A DNA stretch of 64,000 bases from Ailanthus altissimus. Taxonomy: Eukaryota > Streptophyta > Magnoliopsida > Sapindales > Simaroubaceae. Shown piece by piece: positions 1 through 15,100 of this stretch. The translations under genes were made by a program, and so were the position numbers. The notes beneath the pieces are model-generated. The model saw only the letters and a list, made by a program, of their open reading frames with translations, did not search any database and had not been told where the DNA came from. The stretch is from NCBI GenBank assembly GCA_946807835.1, contig OX327711.1, forward strand, positions 10,823,501 through 10,887,500, given 5' to 3'. How positions within the stretch are numbered: position 1 is the first letter of the stretch; every line of letters starts with the position of its first letter.

Positions 1-6
1 TATATT

Positions 7-73
7 TGGGCCGGATCAGGCCGGAGTGAACATATGTTAATCTCGGGAGCCCATGCTCAGATCCGATAGCCCA
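7..73 (+). promoter_or_regulatory. Cluster of site II (TGGGCC/T) promoter elements upstream of Twinkle
   Basis: Three site II-type hexamers lie 210-275 bp before the start codon: TGGGCC at 7-12, and AGCCCA (TGGGCT on the other strand) at 48-53 and 68-73. Site II elements are bound by TCP factors and are common in promoters of plant genes for organelle biogenesis, respiration and DNA replication. That fits an organellar replication enzyme. The transcription start is not visible and no convincing TATA box was seen. Confidence 0.45.
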
Positions 74-280
74 ACCCCGAAAGGATATTTTTAATTTTAT
101 TAATGTTATTAGCGATGAAAAGAGGGAAAAGAGAGAAGAATTCTTAAACCCCTAAAGAAACCTCGTTTGGTGTGGTTTCTCTGTAATCCAATCCACTGAA
201 GAAGAAGCAAGCAGCCAAGCCATACATAGATGAACGAAAACACAAACACATACATTATTACATAAAACAGGTAGAGAGAG

Positions 281-3069
281 ATGCGTTTGCTTCTTCAACA
301 CAATCCTCACGGCCGTCTCCACAAACTCAACTCATTCATTTCCTTCATGGGTTCTCTTAGAACCACCACCACCACCACCACCATTACAGCGAAGCCACCT
401 TTCACCGTGGCTGTGCCTTCAAGAAGGCACCTTTTTCACTCCTGTAAACGCCTTGTTCCAGTTTGTGCTTCGAAACCCATCATCAACAATAATCGTCCCT
501 TAGCTATCACAACTAAAGACTTCTCTTCTGTCTCTTATTCTAGTTACCCCACCACCCCAGGTTTCCTTTACTTATTTCTTTCTTTATACTTAATAATACT
601 TTTCTTTTTGATTTCTTAGTTTGAGTGTTTTTTTGGGATGTACTTTTGTCACTACCATAATAAGTGCTTTCAAAAAGCTAAAGGGCTTCAATTTGTACTT
701 TGTATAATTAAAATGCATTTTTGGGTTTAGTTTAGCACTTGTTCTGCTTTTTGAATTAGCGCTCGCAAGATGAAATTTTAAAAATTTCTCGAGTCCCAAA
801 AAAATAGAAATATAGAAAAGCTCTTCTTTCTTTTTTCTTCTATGTGTTGGCATAAAATCTAATGAGGATACACTTCTCATATGCGTGTGATGGATGTCAT
901 ACAAACACAAACTGGTAAAGTGTTCTTTTATTTTTTATTGTGTTTCAGTTTATTCTGAAGAGACAGAACATAAGCGGTTGAGCACGCGTCCATTTGAAAT
1001 TTTGAAGATTAAGTTGAAAGATCTGGGGATGGATATGAATCAATGTCTTCCTGGGGTGGAAAATAGATTACTTTGTCCGATGGTAATTCTACTTTGTTTG
1101 CTTTCTTCTATATATTGGATTTCTTGAAGTTTGTTTAATGTAATTGACAAAAATTTATTTTCTTATGATATTCTTTATTCATGAGTGGATTATGCACACA
1201 TATTGTTTATGTTAATAAGAGAAGTTGGTTGTGAAGATGATCACTTAAAAGTTGCTTAAAATCATGTGATGTGGATATTAAGAATTAGCATGTGTTGTTC
1301 CTTGTTTGGAAGGGTTTTAGGTTGAAGGTCGGTATGAGTGAGGGTGAGTTAATAAAGCTGGCAAGGTTACCTCTGTTGGTGCTAAAAACACGTTTGGAGT
1401 TCTAGAGTTCATGTTCTTCCATTAGTTTGATTAGGCTTTCTTTTAGGTTCTGCTTTGAATGCAGTTCACCATGTGATCATGTATTCAATATTATGAAAAG
1501 AATTGGTTGGGTCAAATGAGCAACATCTTTCAGGTGACTTAAGAGAATTTTCTCAACTTTACGAACTTCTTTCTTCCCTTATTTTCAGATCAAGCATCTG
1601 TGGCTGGTCAAATGGAGAAGTTGATAAGGAGGATTTTAAGGCATCACATAATTGATCTATTGAATTTTTAATTTTGGAAATAGGGAGATGATGTGCTCTG
1701 CCATTCAAATTTGGAGCTGGTTGTTAGAATTTGAGGAAGCTTAATCATGGTTTGACTTATAAATGGCTATATAGGTTTTTTTTTTCTTTCTTCATTCTTT
1801 ACAATTGGGAAGCAGTCTCAGAGGTATCTGGCAGAAAATTATTGATTTGTAGGAGTTTTTTGGCCCATGTTTGTTGATGGAGTTGAGCTAGCTATATGTT
1901 TACAAAATCTTTTGTCCCTTTTGGGATTAGGCAGTTTGTCCTTATTTATGTGGACTGCTTATCCCCTGTTTGTGAATCTTATTTCAGATTAGTATAAGTT
2001 TCTTGTTTCTTATCAAAATAGGGATGATAAACATTTGAGAAAAATGGTTAGTTGATCTTGTGGGTTTTAGTTTGTGGAAGGGATTATTTAGAAGGATGAT
2101 ATGATTTTTTCAATTATGAACATATTAAGTGGGTTATGGTTGAAAGTTTTATTTTGGCATGAAAGTTGGTCTGTGGAAATTCATAATGTGCATTCACTTC
2201 CTGGATATGTTTTTAGTAGTGCAGGATAATGAGCAGCAGCAGGTTAAATATGGAAAAGTTAGGAGTGGTGATGTGGAGTTTAAGATTTTTTATGTGATTT
2301 CCAAGACTGGGCGCCATTTTATTGATAGTTTATTGGGGATTTTATTTGATATGGGTATGTGGTTTAGGGAAGGGAATGAATTTTGTTGGGAATTTAATGG
2401 GTGACAGATCTTTGATATTAAATCCTTTATAAGGCTTTGAATGGGGAATCATACCATATTAATTTATCTTTTCATCTTGGAAAAGTGATTGGTGACTGAT
2501 GTGAAATCCTTTTCCAAGGCATTGTGTGGGAAATGTGTAATGGTTTATTTTTTGTTGTTGTCTTTTTTTATTTTTTATTTTTTCTTATGGTGTGTGTGTC
2601 TTGGAAAGTGAAGGCAATTGTGTCATGGGCTTGTCCTTCAATGCTTGTGTTTTAACCAAAGAGTTTTGAAGACGGTGTAAGGGAGGATATAGTTTACCTC
2701 CGAGATTAAGTGAATTGTTGAACTGCATTTTCGGCATCCTTTTCTCCGAAGTTTAGGAATTTCTCCATTTTTCTTCTTTCATGGATGTGGTGGCTTCAAA
2801 AGGAAGGCAAATTTGGTGTCAATTTAGTTTTCTAAGAGCATGCTTTTTCTATATTTTGAATTGAGAGATACTTTTTAAATTTTTTCTTCCATAGTTTGCC
2901 CTTGTTTTTTTTGGACACTTGTCCTCTTCTATACATCCTTTGTGATTGATACAAACTTCTCGGATGTGGGTGTTCATAAGTTTTAAAATATGAACATCCA
3001 GCTATATTTGTACAGATAGTTCGGCATTGCATTTTAAAAATGTGCGGATGTTTGCATTTGGGAATTTTC

Positions 3070-3117
<48 letters not shown>

Positions 3118-6100
3118 AGCAAGTTCCTTACAGTGGGTAAGTTATTGAAGAGAAAACAAGGATTCTTAGTACTTGGTGCTAAAGGTGTAACTGAGATGGT
3201 GAAATGAAGAACTGTTTGCTTTTATATTGTCTGATTGCTTTGTTTTTAAATTGTCCAATTGCTGATGAGCTTTGGAGTTTCGTGTTATTTTTATTTGGGT
3301 TAGCATTGATGTCCATAGTCTCTATTGTTTGATGGAGGCAAGGAAATTATTGAAGACTGTGGAAACTTTTTGTATTGCTTAGTTAGTTTGTTTTGTTGGA
3401 ATGCTGTTTCAGGGTATTTGAAGGGGGAGAGAAATCTAGGTTAGCACTTAAAATGGAACCGTTGAAGACTCTTTTTGAATAACTTTCTGTAGCATTATTT
3501 TGTCACCACTCTTTCATTTGTCTTCCTCTTTATTTATATTTGTTCAAATTTTGGAATTTAGTTTGAGATGTTTCTCTTTTTAGACATCTGGCATTCTGAG
3601 GTTCAATTCTCTCTTCCCTTCTCCCGGTAGACTTTTCTAGTATTTTTTCTATACAAATAATCCTACTAGAAAGCAAATGATATTTAAGAGACTATGAGAG
3701 ACTAAGAAAATCTGAGCTGCATTAATAAAAATTAATAGGAGGTGAGTTTGCAGTGAAATCATTAACTCTATGAAACTGCTATTGCACTTGGAACTTATTT
3801 TTTGATTTTGGTTGTTTGTAATGGACCAACATTAAATCTATGTTATGCATTCATTATCCAGTTTTACATATTATAATACAATATCAGTTTTCTTATTTGT
3901 TATTATTCTTTTTATTAGTGCAAAGGTGGTGATTCAAGTGAAATAAGTTTGTCTCTGTTCATCGATCAAGATGGGTATGTTCCTATACTTTCATACATTG
4001 GAACAACTTCATTTCCATTCTTAACAGATTACCAATTACCTTTATTTTGGCCTTTCTGAGTATTTAGATTGTCAGCTGTATGGATGTGTTTTCGAGCAAC
4101 ATGTGGATTTAAAGGCAGTACCAAAGTAAGATATTTTTAAGCTGTGTTTTATGTCTAGTAGTTTTTGTTATATGTTTCTATATGTGTCTGAATGTTCTTG
4201 TCCCTTAAATTGACGTTCCATCTTCTTTTGCAGGCCCTCGTAGATAGCAGACTACCGCAAAAAGGCTTCAACCAATTGGGCAAGATAAAGAACCTGAGAG
4301 AAATCACGGAGGACACTTTGGAATTAGAACCACTCTGTGATGAGGTATTGGGTCTCACCTTCTTGCTCTTTACTCTGTTTTAATGATTTTACTTTTTTTT
4401 TTTCTTAGGTAATGAGTTTTAATGTCAATTACATGAAGCAGCCTTGTTCTGCTAGCGGTTATTATAGCGCATGATTTCTTTTCATTTAGAACATGCTGAG
4501 AAGTAGTCTGTGTGGTGGCATTCTTGTGATGTTTTTGTACATTGTAGATGATTACATTATCTTTCTTAAGCATTTTTATACTAATGTTCTTAGTTGCTCC
4601 TGTTCCAGCTACGTGGTTATTTTGCGGAACGACTGATCAGTACAGAAACTTTACGGAGAAATCGTGTTATGCAGAAAAGATCTGGTGATCAGGTGCCCGA
4701 CCATTTTGAATCATGAATCCCATGCTTTTAGAATGCCAATTACCTTAATTTTTAATAGATTATACCAGATAATTATGTGGCTGTCACATTGCTCTTCGTA
4801 AATATGGCAGAGAAAATTTTAGGGGTGGGTATCGAACTGAAAACTAAGCCAAACTGAACCGAAAATTTCCCGTTCGGTTCTTGGTCGGTTCTATTATTTG
4901 GGACCGATCGGTTCAGTTCTAATTCAGTTTTGGTTCAAAAAAAAAAAAACACTTAAAATAGACTAAAATTTTTGAATAAACCGAAAACTGAACTGAACCG
5001 AACCGGTTTGGTTTCTTATGCTTGAACTGATTGGTTTCATATAAATGGAACTGATTGGTTCGGTTTCGGTTTCATTCGGGACCGAACTGAACCGAAACTG
5101 AATTTTGCTCACCTCTAGAAAATTTTCCACCTTTCAACGGATTTTCAGTGGATGTGTAATTTCTCCTATGTTGGGTCCTGCATAACTAATCCATTTATTG
5201 AATTGCAATTTCCTGTTAGCTACATCTGATGATTATAAAATAGATTAAAGGACTAGAGCAGCATATTGAGAGAGAGTAGATAGTGATGCATAGTCTTAGA
5301 TTCATCAAAGCAGTTAATTTTGTCCTCGTGCAACTTTCTGCAATATTTCAAATGTTCCAACTGTTGTTTTGATCAGAGTTAAAGTTTGCATGAAAAAGTT
5401 CCAGAAAATAGTTAGTTATTGCAGAAAGGTGAACATAGAGCTAACAGTACTTTAGTAAAGAAACCGAATTTTATTTGGAAAAAGCTCCAAACATTACTTT
5501 TCTTCATGTGAAATGAATGTTCAATATGTTTAGATGCAACAATTATTCTGCCTTACGTAATTGCTCCTGAACTTTTTGGTGGCAGTTTGCTATCGCATTC
5601 ACTTATCGAAGAAAGGGGAAGCTTGTAAATTGCAAATATCGTGATATCAACAAGAAATTTTGGCAGGTTCTCATGCTAAGTATTTTGTTTGATTTTCAGT
5701 GACAATGATTAACATGATAACTTAGAATTCTATTGTCTTTTAGGCACCTGAATTGTCAAAAAGGTTTGGATTAAATAATTTATCTTTTTATTTTCAGTGT
5801 CTGGAGTTGAGAACATGGAATATCTCAACTGTTTGAATGATCTCATGTGATAAAAAAGCTACCTGATTTTAACTGCACCTATTGGCTGGTGCCAAATATA
5901 TATATATATATATAAGCAATAAAGTGGTTAGCTAATTTGATCAGAAGGATAATTATCTAAAAGATCTCATGTGCTGAAAAATCACCTGATTATAGATGCA
6001 CCTTGACTGGTGCCTATATATATATATATAAAAGCTATAAAGTGGTTGCGAATCTGATCAGAGAGATTTTCATGTAAAGATTTCTCCATAAAATTAAGTG

Positions 6101-9100
6101 CAAGATACTTTCCACCGCTCTGCATGTGTGCTTAATTTGTAACTGTATTTTAGTTTAATGCTTTATGTTTGACTGAAGGTGGGATTTAATTTATTTAACA
6201 GCTCCTCTTCTGATGTCTTCATATCACAATATTTAGTTTGGATGCTTATAATCTAAATATATTCAAAAGACTTTACCATTTAATCCCGTTCTTCTTCTGC
6301 TTCAATTTCAGGAACGGGATACTGAAAAGGTATTTTATGGGCTGGATGATATAGAGGGAGCAAGTGACATTATCATTGTATGTTTTCCTTCCTGTCTATT
6401 GGACTTTCTGCATGATTATATATTTGATCTGGCACTTAATATATAGTAATTTGAACTTTTGATTATAGGTTGAAGGTGAAATTGACAAGCTCTCAATGGA
6501 AGAAGCTGGCTTTCTTAATTGTGTCAGTGTCCCTGATGGTGCGCCTCCTTCTGTTTCCCAAAAGGATTTACCAGTTGAAGAGAAGGTTTTCTGGCTTTAA
6601 AAGTCTTGACTCTTGTCATTTTATATTGGATACAATATGGTCATTCAAGAAATATCGGCTTTTGAATCTCAAGTCTCAGCGATTCAATACTAACAAATAA
6701 CTCTACCTAAGAGATATCGCCTGCCACCCCCATTTACCACACATATATTACCATGTTTAAAATTGCAACTTTATACATATACACTAGAAAATAGAACGAA
6801 GGAGAATTAAAGTCCAGTAATTAGCATGTTTTGCTGCTCAACACCAACTTATCAGGTCCATTGTAACTTACAACATATTCGTTCTGTGTCATATGAAAGA
6901 ATCTCGTAAATAACAGATAAATGCTTACATGAGACTACTTCAGTAATGGACATAGTTTAAATTTTATCCCACAATAACTTGTACATTAACTGCATATTTA
7001 GACTCAAGATGAATCAATGATTTTCCATATTTAATTCTTATTAATAGGCATGCCTAGAAAAATGTCCATTTTGTGATTTCCATGTTAGGATGTCAAATTT
7101 CTTACTTACAATTTGTAATGCACAGTAACCATCTCTGGATGATTACTGTCTGAACAGTTTGGCATGTCTATTGATCACTCATTATATTCGTCTTTTATTT
7201 TTATTGCTGGACTTTGCCATTTGCTACATTTTTTTTTACCCTAATTTGTAAGACACTTCACGAATGAAAATTTGGTTGTCTGGTACTTGAGAAGTTGGTC
7301 CCTGTTTCACACTAGTTTGGACAATTATAGTAAAATGCATTGTCATTTTCCTATAGTTTGTGCGACTTTTGAAGAGTGGCATACAATTTTATTGAAACTC
7401 ACGCATGCAAGCTTGGTGATTCATTTAGTTTTGTCATGGTTTTTGTACTACATTATAATTTAGGGTGATTAACCCATTTGGCATGTGAGTAATGGAAAAT
7501 AGCCTACGCTCAGAGCATTTGAAATCCGAAACAAATTTTAAATGAAAGTCTGAATGCTTACTTATATTGATGGTCTGATGAAGATATTAAGTTCTATAAT
7601 TTAAGACCATAAATTCTTTAATGTATTCTTATGGAAATTACGTCATCCTTGCTAGAAAGCAATGACATCATTCTTGATTGGGTTGGGAAATTTATAACTT
7701 GGGCCTTGGAACTTTAGATCTGGTTGTTTAATTTCAAGATCTGCTCTTCATTTTGAAATTCAAGACCTGATTCTGAAATAAGTCTTTGCGTGTATTTGAA
7801 GTCTTTTTTGTTTCACTTTATTTTAAAATTCTAGAGATTGGATTTCGTAGCAATTTGTGACTATTTCTTTGGCAGATAGGGGTGGACAAATTCAATTTTG
7901 GGGATGACTCGAAACCGAATCGAATGGTTCCATGCATGTTGGAACCAATTGATACTGACTCCTTTGATGGAACCAAACCCAGTTTGGTTAATTTCTCAGT
8001 ATTTATCAACTTTTTTTTGTCTGTTTTAGATTTATTTTTTTGGTTTCAAACTGAACTGATTGGTTCTTAGGAATAGGAATCAAAGTGGAACCAAACTGAA
8101 CTGTAAAAATGAAACTGATTTTTTCGGTTCAGTTTGATCCAAAAATGCCCACCCCTACTGCCACAGATACAATTCTATCAAATTATCCTATATTCAGTGT
8201 AGTCTTTTTCATTGCACCAATGAACACGTAGGAGCTGTTTCATTTTTAATTTTAGAGAGTAGTTGTCTGTCAACCCTGTTTTATTTCAAAATGCAACTTT
8301 GGTGATCTTGCTGTAACTTTTTCTCCTTAAATTATTGTTTCTTTTCTTTTAAAAAAAAATCATTTAAGCTTCACTTGTCTGCAAGTGATCTTAATGTGGT
8401 ATTGCTCAAGCACAAAAAGTGGAGTACAAAAAGAATGAACTTTCATCATCGGAGAACATTTCCTGTGTCAAATTGCTAAGATCTGGAACTAATCCATCTT
8501 CTGTGTATTTTGTAAAGCTAGGACACTAAGTATCAATATCTATGGAACTGCAAAGAATACCTTAAGGAGGTTGGTACAAATAGGTTTATTACTTTGAATG
8601 TGCATCAGTGTTGAGGAACAAAGGTTTTGACTTTTAAATGTTATTGGTATTGATAGGCATCTCGCATTATACTTGCCACTGATGGGGATCCACCTGGTCA
8701 AGCCTTAGCTGAGGAACTTGCACGTCGTCTTGGAAGAGAGAGGTTTATACAACTGTTTTTACTTTTTTTTTTTTGGTATTATCATTCTCTCCATAAGCAA
8801 TCTTCATGATTACTTATATATAATTGTTGCAGATGCTGGCGAATCAGATGGCCAAAGAAAAATGAGGTCACTCATTGTAAAGATGCAAATGAGGTCAGAT
8901 GTCAATTTTCTGCATCTGTATATCTGTGCTGTATGGATTTACTTTTTTGACTTAAACATTTTGACACAAGTTATAAGCCATTGATTGCAACTCAAAGGAC
9001 GGAATTAAAATCCAAAACTAGTGCCAACTCATCAAATCTTTCTACCATTGTATTGCATGGAATCAATGGCTCAAAATTTGAAGTAAAAAATTTAAGTTAT

Positions 9101-12100
9101 TGGAACCCACCCTATATTTTTATATATAGTTAGTTTTACTGATGATAGATTGAAAGTTTAGCTACCAGTCTATACATTTGGCATGAACAACGGGCAGTGG
9201 AATTGTGTTTATACACTCACAACTGCACTGACTTTGCTGTAGCGGGTTTCTAATAATCCAATGAGATAAGCTGATTGTTATAAGATAGAATTGGTTAATA
9301 GGAAAAAATTTGCCCGTAAAAAAGTTTGGTTAATGGGTGAAGGTTCTCAAGAGAGTTGCTACTTATTATTGCTCATACTGTAGCCTGTGGCTTCCTTAGG
9401 ATTTCAATTCAGGAGGGGCCAAAAGAGAAGCTATTTTTCTGATGTATTGCTGTTATCAAGTGTGACTTAAATAGAAAAATCACTGAATCCCACTTTTATC
9501 TAATTTCCATACTGAAATGAGCAGCCATACATGGGCTTTGCTGGGCTTCTGTCTTAGCCACTGGTGGTAGAATATGTGCTAATGAAACAATTAATCTGCA
9601 TTTTGTTGTTTGCCTAGTTTGTGCATTTATTTTTGCTGAAATTGATAGCATATGATTCTTGATGAAGTGGATTAATGATAAAAGTTTACATCTTTACTTG
9701 TGTATAATGCTGTGTATATCTTGGCTGGTGCCTGGGAGTTCATTAGACAATTTTGTCTGATATCATTGCAGTAACTAACAATGTTTTGTATAATGCCCAC
9801 AGGTACTTATGTATCTGGGACCCAGTGCACTAAAGGAAGCAGTTGAGAATGCCGAGTTGTACCCTATAAGTGGATTATTCAACTTCAGGGATTTTTTTGA
9901 TGAGATTGATGCTTATTATCATCAGACCATTGGAAATGAATTTGGTGTGTCAACAGGATGGAGGGCTCTAGATGACCTATACAATGTAAGTACTATAACA
10001 TATAATGTATGTGCATATAGATATGAGTCTGTGCCTGTGTGATTGTGTATTCAAATATTATATAATCTGAAACTTAGAATAATCATTTATATTAATAAAA
10101 GTGCTGGTTGGAATAGCAAAAGAGAGATACTGTCTCTTCTCGTGGGACCTTTGTCCATTGTTCTTAAAAAATTTATTTTTCATCAGGTTGTGCCAGGAGA
10201 GTTGACTATAGTAACTGGAGTTCCAAACTCTGGGAAGAGTGAATGGATTGATGCTCTCTTATGCAAAATTAATGAAAGTGCTGGTTGGAAATTCGCACTC
10301 TGTTCCATGGAGAACCAGGTCACGTCACAATTTGCTTGCATTGGTTTCTTTCTGTAATATTTACACATAATGATTTTAAACCATTGGGGCGTCAGTTTCT
10401 GGGACAGTTCCTAATGACCACTGCAGTCATTAATGTATGGAGATAGAAGAAATTTAGTTAAATTTATTGACAGCTGAATGTTTTTGGTTGCGGTATCTTG
10501 ACACAAGTTCTTAAATTAGGTAGATTCCCTTGTTTCTTGAGTCAGGTGTTTATTTTCCCACTAAAACCTTCCTCAATGGGTTTTGCAATAAGCAAGCCCA
10601 AAAATTTCCGTTGTGGTCTATTTGGTTTCTACCAGTTGCCTAAACATGCTTCAGATGCTGGCGTAGTGTTATGCATAATCAGTTATGGTTTCTCTCTTGT
10701 GTTTGTGTGGATTTGTGTACTTTCCTTGCACATGTTTTGGCTGGGTTGAGAATGTATGCAACAGATTTGAATAACTGATGAGCTACTGTCCATATATCCG
10801 GATTATAACGAAAAATTGAATACTGAAGTATTGTAATTTATTTATAATGAAATATACACAACTTTTTGCTGGTTGCATCGTCAGGCAACTTGGTCACTTG
10901 AGAATTTGTTTTTAATGGTGGTATTGTGAGAAATTTATGTGGACATATAAAGGTGCAACACAACTACAAGCATCAGAATAGATTCTACATTAAAAAATTT
11001 AAATAGTGAAAAACCCATGAAGATGTTCTTATTCTGAACATCCTGATAATAATTTATTCATCAAGAAAACAAATGAAAAATTATCGATATTTGAGTTAGT
11101 TCTTTGTCACACCATATTAAGTTGCTTAGCTGATTGGGAGAAAATGCTCTCTTTCTCTTGCTCTTTTTCTTTTCCTTCTCATAGGATAATAAGGGCGAAT
11201 GTCAAGTATTGATATTGTATCTAATTAATTTGAGTAAGGTCAATAATATCATTGACATAAGAAATTTTGTAAAGAAAAACTCGAGTACTATTTAGTATAG
11301 GGTCACAATTTTTTTTTTATAAAAAAAATCTGTTATATATTGGTGTGTATTCCAACTGGTGGTAATGATAATGGCATGAGTGGTTAAACATGTACTTGCA
11401 AATCTACGTTTGTTATTGTGCTAATCATGGTCCATGTGGACAGATAACTTAGGTAAGGCTATGTCTAGAAAATCTAATATGTATATATATGTATATAGCA
11501 TGTAAGCATGTGTAAGGTACCTTGACAATGAAACTTCTTTTGCACTTGACAGATGATATATGTATATATATTTTAATCTTTTATTGTCAGAGCAGTGTTG
11601 TGATCTCATTAAATAATATCAGGGTTTGATGAAAATCCAATGGGGTTACAAGTGTATGAATGGATTTTCTTCTTGCTTCGCAGGAGTTTTTGTAGTAGGG
11701 TTTTTTAGATTGAAGACTTTTAAGGTTGACCTGTATTTATCCCAACAGTTTAATTACTAACATGGAACTTTGTTTTGTTTTATTGTTTTCTTATGGGTCG
11801 GGGAGGAGGGTGTTCATGCAAATGATTGTAGTCATTGATTGCCATACTTCTTAAACCTTTTCCACCGGTGCCTTTTCTGTTTTCTACACTCTTTCTGATG
11901 CGTTCCTCTCTCTCCTTGCTAAATTGATAGGTGCGGGAGCATGCAAGAAAACTTTTGGAGAAACACTTGAAGAAGCCCTTTTTTGATGCAAAGTAAGTTT
12001 AGGGGTGCAACCCATAGTTTTTTGTTAGCATTGTTTGGTGGCTTCTTTTTGTATTTCTTTAAATGTTTAGTTTTTGTAATCATTAACTTATGATAGTGTA

Positions 12101-15100
12101 TGCTTAATTATGATTTTGAATTTTGTGTCAGGATTGGCTATGGTCATTAGTGGGTAGTAATATATTATTCATTAGCAATAGAGCTTGAAAGATTGGATTT
12201 TAGTTCATCTAAAAATTTGATCATGGTTTAACCCTAATGTTTTTAATAATTTTTTTCTTATAAATATATCTTACCACTTTTCCCAAAGAAAAGAAGAAAC
12301 ACAGATGGACATGGGGTCCACAAGGAAACACAGAGGAAAGGAGGATGCTTGCACAAAGGGGGAGAGTTGAGGAGTGTATGCTTTTTCATAACCTCCTGTG
12401 GGACAAAGAGTTGGTTTGCAAAGAAGTGGGTTTTTGTTCCTTGTATATATCTCGTTAATAGGCAGGCGAAGCCATGGTGCTCATTATGATTCATGCTTAT
12501 GTACACTTGGTTAGAGTAGGTCACTGGGTTATTGGTCTACTGTTGGAGGCTAGGAAGGAGAGATGTTGGGTTATATGGAATTATCTGGTGGAACATTGTA
12601 TTGAAATGTGAAATTTGTGTACATCTTAAAATATTGGACGATGGAATCTATTAGTAGTTTATTTTGACTATGCAAGGTTCTTACTTGGGTCAGGATAGTT
12701 GGAAATTTAATAGACAAGTGAGTTTTTGATATAAAATTGGTTAAGGGATGGTTGTCACAATAGGTGCTTCTACCAGTGTTTTGCACAATATCTTACAACC
12801 AACGCTTTAAGGTAGGGGAGAGAAGTTTTAGCAGTTGGTATTTAAATGTTTAAAGATGAAGTTGAAACTTAAAGCCCCTTGTTGGCACTTGTCCATATGT
12901 CCAGCTTTTGTGAGATTTTGTCTTCACCTACCTGGTTGTGTCTAATGGTATTATTGCTTGTAGTCTTTGAGCTTTTGAAGTGCTTTCTGAAATTCAGTGA
13001 GAGAAAGAGCAGAATATATTGTGATCAATTTGATCATACATCTGGTATATTTGGCTGGACACCAATAGGAGGCATTTGCTAGGGAAGAAAATTGCATGTC
13101 TGCTAAAGACGAGGCTTCCATGGGTGCTTTATCAATAACAGTTATGTGCATAAAATTGTTTCCATCTTTTTCTTTTTCTCGAGCTTCTTAGTCTTTTCAA
13201 ATTTACTTGCTAGATTTTACTTTTATTGTCATTCTTTTTAAAGTAGGCTAAGGTCAGGAAAACTATTTTAATCTATTTATCTCTTATTTTAATATAATGG
13301 ATTTGCGTGGACCAATACATGATTGTTTTTTAGTTTTTCTATGATCGGGTCTTTATTAGGGGGTCTGGCATCTTTCTATATCTCCCAACCATGATTTTTA
13401 GTTTTTTTTTTTTGGGATCAGGTCTTATATTAGAGGGTCTAGCATCTTTCATGAAGAAAGATGAATAAGTCCATTTATTTAGTTCTACATTTCTTGCACT
13501 TAGTGTATGTGGTCATTTAGTATACATCTTGTATGCATCCTATATACTTCAGAATCTGCCTTTTTCTCTGGTGTTTTCTGGTCTAGTTTGGCTTCTCAAA
13601 CTAGAAATATGTGTTTATTTTATTCCATTGTCTTCTGATAAGAGAAATGGAGAAAAGCATCTTTTCCCATTTATTTTCTTGTACCAGTTGACATCTTTTT
13701 TATGGTTGGTACTGTGCATAACTGCACAAACAAATAATGCTTTATCTATTGAATAGTTTCTTGTTCTTTAATGGGTGGGTTGACTGAGCTTTCTGAGTTA
13801 TTTTCTTTTCATTCGTGTATTTTCTTTAGAGATTATTGATCATGGGATGCAATAATTGTTAACATTATTTTGCTTACTTTGACAACCACAGTTATGGAGG
13901 AGGTACGGAACGGATGACTCTTGCAGAGTTCGAGCAAGGGAAGAAATGGTTGAGTGAATCATTTTCTCTTATAAGGTAAATTAGACGCTTGGAAGTTTAT
14001 GGATACCAATCAAAGAAATACATGGTATTATTTTCTTTGCTGTTAGCAATGTTTTTACCAATAAATTACATTTTCCCTTGGTAGTTAGATGCTGTAGAAT
14101 GTTTCCATGGTAAATTACATTTTCCCTTGGAAGGTATTTAGATGCATGAAGTTTGTGGATAACAATCTGCCAGTAGAAATACAAGTTATTATTTTCTTTT
14201 ATGTTAGCAATGTTTCTATGATTAAACTATGGGGTGAAATGAAGGCACAATATAGGTGAAGCGTGTTATTATTTCAACATAAGCAGTTTTATTGATGAAG
14301 GTACAAGATAGGTGAAGCAGCAGTCCACCGTAAAGAAGCAAAATCTTAAAAAAAAATTTCCCCTCATTTTTCTGATAAGAAGCTAAATTATGTATTAAGT
14401 GTTGAAAGAGAAAGATGCATCTGTGCTGTGTATCTACTGTCATCAAAGCAAAAAAAAATCCTGGGAAGAGGAAGTAAAAACTATAAAGAAAACATCCAAG
14501 AACAGCCAATGATTATGATCTACAATGAGTAACCACCCATGTGTTATACAAAGCTGAACCAGCGAGTACAACATTTTCGAAAATTGTCACCCAGTTGAGG
14601 TGAATGAAGAAAAAGAGGAGTCTTTACCTTGAATATGTAATGAGGCACAACAGAAGGGGCTGAAAGATGGATATAGAACAGCATCCCAATTTGTGAGTAA
14701 AAATGAAAGAGAAATCCTGAGGTTTTTCAAAAAAAAAAAAAAGTCTGGGAAGATGCAAAAATCTGATTTCTAACCCACAAAAAATCAATTTCTTCTTTAC
14801 TGTTATCTTCAAAGGCACTTCCTTATTTTTCATGCCTGATAACCCAAATGATAATTGATACAGTATATGTCTTTAGAATGTGTGCTTCTTCCCCTCATCA
14901 GGAAAGGGATTCTTGCTTGGAAAACTTAACTCAACCTTTTAGCAATGGAGAAATGAAGAAATAAATGGTCCACACCTGCTGATTCTTGCACATCACACAC
15001 TGGTTAGGAGACAAATAGACACTATTCCACCTCCTTTGAACAAATCACTGGATTAATTATTCTGTGCAGGAACCCCTAAGAAAGAATCTTGCTCTTGATG

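Noticed and set aside
135..160. Telo-box-like AAACCCCTAAAG before Twinkle
   Set aside because: It has one extra C compared with the AAACCCTAA telo-box, so it is not a clear match.
12258..12524. 88-codon minus-strand frame in Twinkle intron 15
   Set aside because: No domain similarity, it lies inside an intron, and its composition looks random.
13340..13455. Short duplicated phrase around GGGTCTGGCATCTTTC in intron 15
   Set aside because: Only ~40 bp are shared; too short to call a mobile element or meaningful repeat.
14222..14509. 95-codon minus-strand frame in Twinkle intron 16
   Set aside because: Hydrophobic residues result from A/T-rich intron sequence; no recognisable family.
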